A stretch of DNA of 64,000 bases. It comes from Auricularia sp. M13 (lineage: Eukaryota; Basidiomycota; Agaricomycetes; Auriculariales; Auriculariaceae). Position numbers and translations under genes: made by a program. How positions within the stretch are numbered: position 1 is the stretch's first letter; each line of letters starts with the position of its first letter. The notes beneath the pieces are model-generated. The model was not told where the DNA came from, did no database searches, and worked only from the letters and a program-made list of their open reading frames with translations. Positions 56,250 to 64,000 of the stretch are shown piece after piece. The stretch spans positions 8,370,001 to 8,434,000 of the forward strand of contig CM073193.1 in the NCBI GenBank assembly GCA_037042915.1, read 5' to 3'.

Positions 56250-57400
56250 TTCTTCGCTGTCATTCTGCTTGCCTGGGTGGCACACGAGATGTCGCTCGCC
56301 GTAGAGCAAGGCTTGGGGCCCAGGCCAGACGTTGGCGATCGGGTGTACGGCCTGCTCTGCGGCGAGCGCTTCACTCGCTGCTGGAGATATTATCCGCCAC
56401 TCAGTTTCTGTGGCTGCATGACACTCGAGACTTGCTGCAGTGCAGGTTGCGAGACCCACGCCCCACCTAGGCGATCAGGTCACGCGGCAGGCTCTGCAGC
56501 AAGTCGCGCGTTGACGCAGTCACTATTCTCGCTTGGGCTCGACACCCTTGTCATCGAAGCTAATAAAATTTTGCAGAGCACTGCCGTCACTGTCGACATC
56601 GAGCACGCCCAGGAGAATCGTGAGTAGATTTTTCTTCACTGTCATCCTGCATGCCTCGGTCCCAGACGAGATGTACCTCGCCGCAGAGCGAAGCTCGGGG
56701 CCCAGGCCAGACGTTGGCGATCGGGTGTACGGCCTGCTCTGCGGCGAGTGCCCCACTCGCGGTGGGAGATCGCAAGTCGCGCGTCCATGCAGACGCAAAA
56801 CTCGCCTGGGCTCAATGTCATGGTCTTCGATGCTAATGAAATTCCACAGAGCACTGCCGTCCCTGTCGACATCGAGCACCCCCAGGAGAATCGTGAGTAG
56901 ATTTTTCTTCACTGTCATCCTGCCTGCCTCGGTCCCAGACGAGATGTACCTCGCCGCAGAGCGAAGCTCGGGGCCCAGGCCAGACGTTGGCGATCGGGTG
57001 TACGGCCTGCTCTGCGGCGAGTGCCCCACTCGCGGTGGGAGATCGCAAGTCGCGCGTCCATGCAGACGCAAAACTCGCCTGGGCTCAATGTCATGGTCTT
57101 CAATGCTAATGCTAATGAAATTCCACAGAGCACTGCCGTCCCTGTCGACATCGAGCACCCCCAGGAGAATCGTGAGTAGATTTTTCTTCACTGTCATCCT
57201 GCATGCCTCGGTCGTAGACGAGATGTACCTCGCCGCAGAGCGAAGCTCGGGGCCCAGGCCAGACGTTGGCGATCGGGTGTACGGCCTGCTCTGCGGCGAG
57301 TGCTTCACTCGCGGTGGGCGATCGCAAGTCGCGCGTCCATGCAGAGGCCATACCTATCTGCGCTCAAAGCCATCCTTTTCGAAGCTGATTATATTTCACA
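56250..57400. repeat. 273-bp tandem repeat, three close copies plus one diverged
   Basis: GAGATGTACCTCGCCGCAGAGC starts at 56668, 56941 and 57220 (offsets 273 and 279, the extra six bases being a duplicated ATGCTA). A diverged version (GAGATGTCGCTCGCCGTAGAGC) starts at 56286. The unit is 91 codons long, so frames are kept through all copies: the plus strand stays open for 346 codons and the minus strand for 261. Plus-strand units read RPDVGDRVYGLLCGEC; minus-strand units read GVLDVDRDGSALWNFIS, superficially like an EF-hand loop. There is no start signal or splice pattern that shows which, if either, is expressed. Confidence 0.85.
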
Positions 57401-57612
57401 GCGGACCAAAACACCCGCCGCCTGCCGCAGACGAGGTGTGTCACCGTGAGTACCAAGCGCAGACATTTGTTAGACAAAGCTCAAGTCGCATCGGGGGCGT
57501 CGCAGCCCAGATCAGCTCATACTACGGATGTGAGTACAGCTGGCTCTCGAATGAGACGAGTCATCCTCATTGATGCTCACCGCCCGATACAGACTGAATT
57601 CCGCGAAGCGCG

Positions 57613-60600
57613 ATGCCAAAGTGGAAGAAACGGCGGATGAACCAAGCGGAAATGGAGGCGTGGAGGACGAGGAGGGAGCAGAGCGAGAGAGAGAAGCTCG
57701 AGCGACAGAGGGAGGAGCGGGAGCGCGTGGAGATGGAGCGACGGGAAGGCGCCGCTCGGTCTGGAGGGTAAGGAACATCAATGACGCTGACACGATGACC
57801 GAGACTCATGCTGTGGCAGCGAGGGCGGCAGCGGCGACGGAGCTCGCACGGCGCCCGAGCTGAGGCACGGGAACGATGAGCGGTGCGTGTCTGTCAACTC
57901 GCGAATTAACACAGCTGACATCAGCGCAGGGAGCGGCTTGGACGAGCCAGCGAGGACGAGTCGCGAACGGAAGAGTAAGCACTGCTGAAAATGTATATTC
58001 TAATGTCCTGAATGTACGTAGGGAGCCCGTCAAACGGCCAGAAGACTTGACCATTGAAGACCTGGCGGGCTATGAGTGAGCCGCTCAACGGTACCTGTCA
58101 AACAGATCTGACGGTGTATTTCACAGCATCAACAAGTACCACGGCACGAAGGGCTTCGTCGTGGGCACGACGATGACTTGGCGGCAATACATGGAGGGCG
58201 GCCGGGTCTTTGGCGATCCCTCGTTTCAGCTGATTGTCCCGAAGAAATACCAAGGCATGATCCCGACTATCGACGTCGTGCAGAGAGATCCCACATTGCA
58301 ACATCTCGTCGGCGTGGCGTGGGAGCTCTGGGAGGCGAGGAAACCGCCAGCGATACCGCGCGCACCTTCGCCGCCCTCAGAACTGGCGTTAGCCTGGGGG
58401 GAGACGGAGGACGCGAAATCGACATGGACGCCATACCAGTACTACTGGCCGTCCATAGACGACCCGACATGGGTCGTCTACTCCAACCGCGTGATTATGC
58501 CGCCGCCGCCGACCGACCCAGAGAAAAAACTGCGGGCCGACGCCCGCTATGGAATCCATGAGCGCCAGTGGCTCCCGCAACACTGTGCGTCGGAGCGCAT
58601 GAGGCCGTATATGGCTTTCATCCCGATGCTGCGGCCCTGGAAGCGCGACGAAAGACACCTGTTCGAGCGAACGGACACTTGGTTTTTCAAGACGGCCGAA
58701 AGTCCAGATCAAGACATCGCCTGGATGAGGTTCGACAAGGAAAGGCACACGGTTGCGGCGGCAGAGGGACTTTTCAGGTTTCGAGACAGTGTACGGGCAG
58801 CGGTTCGTCAGGAAGCCACGCGCACGTCCCACGCCTGGGACGAGGCGAGGGATATGGCCGGGTCGCATGAACCCTTCTGGAGGCAGTGGGAGAAATACTC
58901 CGGCGGCATCGACAGGGAACATACCGCGTCCGCCATGGCGTACGTGGTGTCCGAGTCTGGGACGGAGTGGGTCCTGCGCTGCGCGCTCGGCGCCTTTCAG
59001 CGCGGTATCCTCGAAGTTAGAGGCTACATCGAATACCTCAAGGCCCTCTACAGGATGCGCGATCTCAGCATGTATGACAAGCATCGTCAACTTGAGCCGA
59101 CGAGGGGCGAAGTCGCCCGGATGACCCGATACTTCAATCGGAGGGATTCCCGGGGCGTCTTCGTCGAAAACCAGGATGACGCTGTAACGTTCGCCCGGTA
59201 CGGCGTACCCGTGTGGTGGGTCGAAAAGTACAATTCGACCAAGCACGGAACTCGGTTACATCGTCAAGACGGGGTGCCGGTTCTGTCATATGGCTTGGTC
59301 CCCGAGTTGGACGAGATAGTCTTCGAGGATGCGCCGTGCAAAGGGCACGATTCCGCGTCGCAAGCAGCGACGCGGAAGCAGCAGGAGGAGAAGGAGAAGC
59401 ACGAGGCGGCGATGGCAGCTGTGCATCAGGAACAACAGGCAGGGTACGTGAGATTATGCAAGGAAAATTATCACTGGAGTTGACAATACACAGGTTTCAA
59501 GGCGAGGAAGGTCAAGCCGGCGACAATGGCGCCCCGTCTGCGTTTGACATCGACGAGTCGGACGTCGCGTTCCAGCATGAAGCACGGCAGCGTCCAGGTG
59601 GTGCTGAGGCAGGGTACGCGCGATTATACAAAGAAAATTATCACTGGAGTTAAACAATACGCAGGTTTCAAGGCGAGCAAGGTCAAGCCGTCGACGATGG
59701 CGCCCCGTCTGCGTTTGACGTCGACGAGTCGGACATCGGGTTCCAGCATGAAGCGTGGCAGCCTGCAGGTGCTGCTCAGGTTGGCAGAGAAGTCGTCACG
59801 AACCGGCGACCCGATACGCCACCCAAGAACACTGGCGCGAGCTCTCCGGCGCGCTCTACATCATCCACGTCGCGTCACGTCGACGCGGATGGCGCATCGG
59901 ATGATGGCTGGGTGCAGGCGGACGACGCGCGTCTTGAACCGGAGGAGGACGATTCCGACTATGAAGCCTTGCTGCGCGAGCAGACCATGAGGAAGCTGGC
60001 TCAGTCGCAAAAGCAAAGGCGACCACCGCGCTGGTTGCTCAAGCCCCACCCAAGTAACGTTTCCACCCAGCAGCAGCAAGGCGCCTCGGAGACGGGCGAG
60101 GCGGTAAACGCGCTGCTCGCGAGTGCGCAAGAAGGCGTGTCACAGACGGCGACCGCGGAAAATCGTCAGCCTGCGACTGTGCCCGAGGACGAGACGCCAG
60201 ACTCGAGGGGCGCGACTATGTCGACAACGCCGATATCTCAACAGGCGATCTCCCAGCCAGCGGAAGTCCCGCGAGTACAGCAGCGGATGTACAGCACCGC
60301 GTTCGACGACGGCGCCGACCTGCCCGACTACGAGGAGGACGAGACGCCGCACCCGCATATAGCGATAGCAGGAGCGGACCAGCCAGCAGGGTCGGACAGC
60401 GGGGTGATGAGGTTGGACAGCTCGCAACCGGCGGTGTTGGAGGGCGGTGTGATGAGGTTGGGCAGCTTGCTGCAAAAACGGAAAGGTATGCAAAATGGAG
60501 AAATACTTTGGGATTCATGCTAACCGCAAGAGAAGATCCTCCTACCGCGGCGGACGCTCCTGCGCCGGTGCGCCGAAAGCGAAATGCGCAGCGGAACACG

Positions 60601-61725
60601 ATGCTGCACAAGACCCTCAAATCGATGCCCGAGGGCGCGCAGCTCAAGGGACTCTTGATTCGCATGACCACGCGGTGGGAGGCGCAGTATGATCTCCCCG
60701 ACTGGTGGCCGAGCACGCTCCAGGTTGGGACAGAGGCGGCACAGTACGTCGACAAGAGCAGGCAGCGCGAAGCCCGACTCGCGGGCTGCACAAATCCGGT
60801 GCCGCAGCTTCACAAGGGCGCGAAGACAGTTCACAAGATGCCCACGCTGGACTATTTCGCGAACGCGTGGTCGAACCGCAGCGACCAGCAGAAGACCAGC
60901 AAGCGCAACGTCTTCCAGGGCCTGTTCAGGTGGCTTCAAATCCGGCCGTACTATCTCGCGAAGATCGCCAGCGACCCGATCGACGAGGACGCGGGATTCG
61001 AAACGAAGCAATGGCGAGAAATCATCAAAGGCGTCATGCCCAACAGGGAGTCGCGGCCGATAGTCAAGCGTCTGGGACTCGACGTCGCTCACGCGACGAT
61101 AATGGAAGGCCAGGACGGTGTAGATGTCGAGAAAGCCGGGCGGCTGCTCTCGCTGAGGCCACTGCTCGAAAAGTTGAAGGACAAGTGCACCTTCGACGGC
61201 CACGAGTTGCCGCCGCCGCCGTGGGATTCAGAGGAATCGCTACCGCTCAACTGGGTGAGCTACATCGTCTGGGAGCTCGCCGAGCTTGAGTTCCGCTATG
61301 ACATGCTCGACCTCGCCATGAGCATGCGTCGCTGGTACAGCAACATCCCCGAGCTCCAGGCCGTGTCGACCCTCGAGTACTATGGGTTGGTGAAGGACTG
61401 CTGGGCAGGCGGGATCGAGATGGTCAAGCCGACTCGCGAAACTTGGCTGTGCTCGAGCAATGCGCGCGAGCGCTTGCTCGCGTTGCGGTCCTTCGCAGAG
61501 CTCATGAGGTACTGGCCTCGGGCGAGCGAAATGCTCGGGCCTTGGAAAGATCACTGGGACACCGACAACGACGCGCCCGCGCTCGAATCAGACGAGTTCC
61601 GAGAGCTCGAACGCAGCGCCTGGGTTTGCTACCAGCAAACCTTTTACGACCACCGCGGGCGCATGGCGCCGTTGCCCTGCAGAAGACCTCCGCCCCCCTT
61701 CGCTGTAGAAAACTCGCAAGACTAA
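57613..61725 (+). CDS. gene Z2: large cassette protein, intact, eight exons
   Basis: Exons 57613-57767, 57820-57882, 57930-57974, 58022-58075, 58127-59443, 59494-59613, 59665-60485 and 60533-61725 join in frame over seven introns of 47-52 bp, giving 1255 residues. Start MPKWKKRRM opens a charged coiled-coil-like region (REKLERQREERERVEMERRE). The large exon 5 holds YQYYWPSIDDPTWVVYSNR, AFIPMLRPWKRDERHLFER and, near residue 447, SRGVFVENQDDAVTFARYGV then PVWWVE. An acidic, disordered linker follows (EEDDSDYEALLREQTMRKL). The second half begins with an LPDWWP motif near 911, FRWLQIRPYYLAK near 992, and WREIIKGVMPNRESRPIVKR. I recognise this as a large protein family expanded in agaric genomes but know no function or catalytic motif for it. 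The module 1 copy (Z1) is broken. Confidence 0.8.
59444..59664 (+). repeat. tandem duplication of one intron plus one exon in gene Z2
   Basis: Intron 59444-59493 plus exon 59494-59613 is repeated as intron 59614-59664 plus the start of the next exon. The donor sites are 170 bp apart. Both introns contain GGAAAATTATCACTGGAGTT-like sequence and both exons start GTTTCAAGGCGAG. The duplicated exon is 120 bp, so it adds 40 codons (FQGEEGQAGDNGAPSAFDID and onward) without shifting the frame. Confidence 0.85.
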
Positions 61726-62560
61726 TGTGTATTGTGTATGACGAGACCATCTAACTTACTGTAGTAGATAAGACTGAACAGCTGTATGTAACATTCAAGC
61801 GCGTCGAAAAATGGTAGGTGCAGCGGGTGCACTATTGACATTGACTCGACCAGCACAGCGCACCATGATGTGCAGAGAGCGGAATAGGTAATGTAGGCAG
61901 GGGAGGAATCGTCGGTCAGCCGAGCGACACGGTTCAATAAGGGACATGGTAAGTTTTTTTTTTTTCATCCGGCCAGAGGGAAAGGGTTATCTGACAGGCA
62001 GACTCTTAGTTGACGACCTATCTACCGCCAATGAATCCGGGGAGGAGTTGGCGAGTTGTGTAGAAGGTCTGCAAAGTTTTAACTGAAAAGTGAGCACAGC
62101 TCACTGGGCTCAACAGTGAGCGTCCTCTGCGCACCTGCAAGACGTTGGTTTCCGGGCAGTGCGGGTCAACGTGAAACCCCGTTTGCTGAACGGAGCATCA
62201 CGCAGGCCTGCACTGCACGTGAATGACCGTCTTGCAAGGCACTGAACACCTTGCAAGGCGGCGAAGCGCGGTATCGAGCTATCGTTGGGCAGTTGTCTGG
62301 TGGCGGCGTGACGCAAGGCGACAGCTTCTTCGGGTTAAAGACCACAACCACCTCATCGGAGTCGGGAAATGGACGGCAGAGCAGGCGAATTGGCGTATAC
62401 TCGAGAACAGGTGACAATGTGAACTTGAGCTGGGATTTCAATGGTTCATTGAATGTGTAGGGAACAGGGACGAAAACAAAGTGGAAAAAAAAAGAGAAAT
62501 CAAAAAGCCGCCATCGGGGGGACGGAGCGGTGGGAGGATTATTCAAGGATCAATGCCTAC
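61726..62560. other. 3' flank of Z2, no gene seen
   Basis: Contains a run of T residues near 61955 and no supported coding sequence. Confidence 0.5.
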
Positions 62561-62562
62561 GG

Positions 62563-62690
62563 CGACGAGTCGTTGTACGATGGCGGCGACCCGTTCTACG
62601 ACAGCGGCGACCCGTTCTACGACGGCGACGACGCGTTCTACGACGGCTACGACGCGTTCTACTACGGCGGCGACACGTTCCACCATGGCC
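62563..62690. repeat. short tandem repeat with a GACCCGTTCTACGACGGC-type unit
   Basis: About seven imperfect copies of a 15-18 bp unit (GGCGACCCGTTCTACGAC). The plus strand would read repeated GDPFYD/GDAFYD peptides; the minus strand is open in an Ala/Val-rich frame. No start or gene context supports either. Confidence 0.65.
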
Positions 62691-62699
62691 ATCTGGCGC

Positions 62700-62930
62700 T
62701 CCGTACTACGGGCGCCAGGCGCACGTTTAGTCGCAAAGACGGAGTACGCTCAGGCTCGCTGCCCTTGATAGCAGCAATGTCATCGGTGAGCTGCAGATTC
62801 TGCATTGAATAAGAAACACAATGCTGAGTCCTAATAAGCGTCGTACCACCTGCTCAACTATGCGCTTTTGCTGTTGAACAATGACAAGAGGATGTTCGTT
62901 GATGACGGCGGGATTGACTGCAGAGAATGC
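62700..62930 (-). CDS. short two-exon coding-like fragment
   Basis: Minus-strand piece EHPLVIVQQQKRIVEQ ends in a GTGGTA donor and, after about 50 bp ending in TGCAG, continues in phase as NLQLTDDIAAIKGSEPERTP. It looks like a coiled-coil part of a small protein, but neither the start nor the end is clear and no family is recognised. Confidence 0.3.
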
Positions 62931-63859
62931 ATGCCGTTTGGCAGGTGCGACATGAAATTTGGTGGCAAAATGTGGGCTGGCGGGGTTGATGCTCGTGCGG
63001 AGCAGGAGAGAGGGAGAAAGAGGCTACGGTTCGTCGGTTAGCAGAACCTACAGCAATGTGACTGACGCACAGTAGTGACGATGGAATGAAAGGCGGCCGC
63101 GCGCAGAAAACGCTGAGAGAGCAATGCGGACCGAGCAGTCTTAAGGGGCCCATAAAGCTCGTTAAGGGCAAGTTGCATATGGACCGCGCAAGCAGGACTA
63201 GACGGGACAGCGCGCACAACGGCCCGCTGTGGGATGGCAACGATGCGCCTGTGGAGCAAAGGGAACGAAAGGTCGATAGCTATTGATCTCGCTGGTCGGC
63301 GCGAGGAGCGATTCTGCTCGACGGCGACGAACGTTTCATTACTTGTGGGTTGCTCTGAGCCACCAGACCGACGAAGAGCGACGAGGCTCGGCCGAGCAGG
63401 CGGCAAGCGCGAGTGATATTGCATGTCAGCGACGTGCTCGCGACATGGCTCGCCAGCAGCGCGCTCAATAATGGCGAGGACAGCCGGCTTTGTATGAATG
63501 GGACGGAGAAGCTTTGCAGTAGACGCAACGGTGTGCCCGGGGCATACAGCGACGCAGCGAGGAGAATCAACGTCGCGGAGTACCGTCGACTGGCTGCGGT
63601 GTTGAGCGGCGAGAGGCTCTTCGGCGGCGAGCATGCGAGGGAGGAGTGCGAAACAGCAGAGCCGTCGGAACGGCTTTCCCCATCGACGTCGTGCCCGACC
63701 GCGCCGTACAAGGAGGTCGACGTCCAGGACTTTACCTACTCCTGGCAGGACGGTCTTGCACTGTGCGCCACTGCCTCCGGCATCGTTCCCCAGTGCTGAC
63801 GCTTTCGCGCAGTTGCGCGCTTATACATTGCCACCGGCCAGACCTCCTCGACTACAACT

Positions 63860-64000
63860 CGCTTGACAAGGTATTCTGGGTACCGGTTCATCCTTTTGCC
63901 GACCTTCCAACGCCCATTGCAGACAGACCGGCATGGAAATACGCGTCTGGCCTTCCGCGTCGCGCAGGAACACCTTGGCATCCCAGTACGTGCCCGCCCC
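63860..64000 (-). CDS. partial exon at the right window edge
   Basis: The minus strand reads GTYWDAKVFLRDAEGQT..MPVCLQWALEG..PVPRIP in one open frame up to the edge. Codon use and composition look coding, but the gene is cut by the window and has no recognisable domain. Confidence 0.3.

Noticed and set aside
56523-57308. EF-hand-like loop DVDRDGSALWNF on the minus strand
   Set aside because: The hydrophobic position of the loop and the final acidic residue do not fit, there is no partner loop, and expression of this strand is unsupported.
1-64000. tRNA, rRNA or CRISPR-like features
   Set aside because: No cloverleaf, rRNA-like or regularly spaced short-repeat structure was recognised by eye; a tRNA or rRNA scan would be needed to exclude small genes.

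Overview
The window looks like chromosomal DNA of a mushroom-forming basidiomycete (Agaricomycetes). Genes are split by many short (46-65 base) GT..AG introns with GTGCGT/GTAAGT/GTGAGT-type donors, DNA is GC-rich, and there are agaric-style F-box/LRR genes, hAT and KDZ (Kyakuja-Dileera-Zisupton) transposon genes and a TET/JBP-type dioxygenase. All names below come from reading translations by eye; no database search was run. The genus cannot be fixed from the sequence.

Layout. 0-10.6 kb: host-like DNA with a MITE-like inverted-repeat element (559-1039), a frameshifted WD40 relic, two F-box-type genes (3731-4855; an eight-exon gene at 5134-7732), a 300-bp tandem duplication and a poorly understood minus-strand gene. 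10.6-14.9 kb: an apparently intact hAT transposon (10607-14901) with a perfect 8-bp target duplication and an eight-exon transposase gene of about 1132 codons. 15.06-15.55 kb: a small unknown gene whose paralog lies at 33.4-33.97 kb. Between the two paralogs sits a 17.6-kb element (15813-33380) with 39-bp imperfect terminal inverted repeats and a perfect 8-bp target duplication (TCATACTC). It carries a KDZ-type transposase relic (minus), gene X1 (minus), gene Y1 (plus), a broken gene Z1 (plus) and a GC-rich minisatellite.

34-44 kb: tandemly duplicated unknown sequence, an unknown minus-strand gene, a dense GGGACC/GGTCCC motif array, then a mosaic of host-gene pieces on the minus strand: SMC1 N-terminal part (frameshifted), a family-2 glycosyltransferase, SMC1 middle part, and a Ser/Thr protein kinase. 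From the last SMC1 piece into the kinase the frame stays open across canonical introns.

44.6-61.7 kb: a second module with the same order and orientation as the 17.6-kb element: KDZ relic (minus), X2 (minus), Y2 (plus), then a TET/JBP-like 2-oxoglutarate/Fe(II) dioxygenase (minus) absent from the first module, a 273-bp (91-codon) tandem repeat, and an intact eight-exon gene Z2 (plus, 1255 codons). Its outer ends were not found.

Main reading: KDZ + X + Y + Z behave as a conserved mobile cassette, to which a TET/JBP gene is joined in one copy. An association of KDZ transposons with TET/JBP genes in basidiomycetes is published; the roles of X, Y and Z are unknown to me. Y1, Y2 and the hAT transposase each carry a SUMO-interaction-like motif. 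Most cassette genes show single-base frame changes, whereas Z2, the hAT gene and the F-box gene are clean over 2-4 kb, so the breaks look like real decay rather than a uniformly poor assembly.
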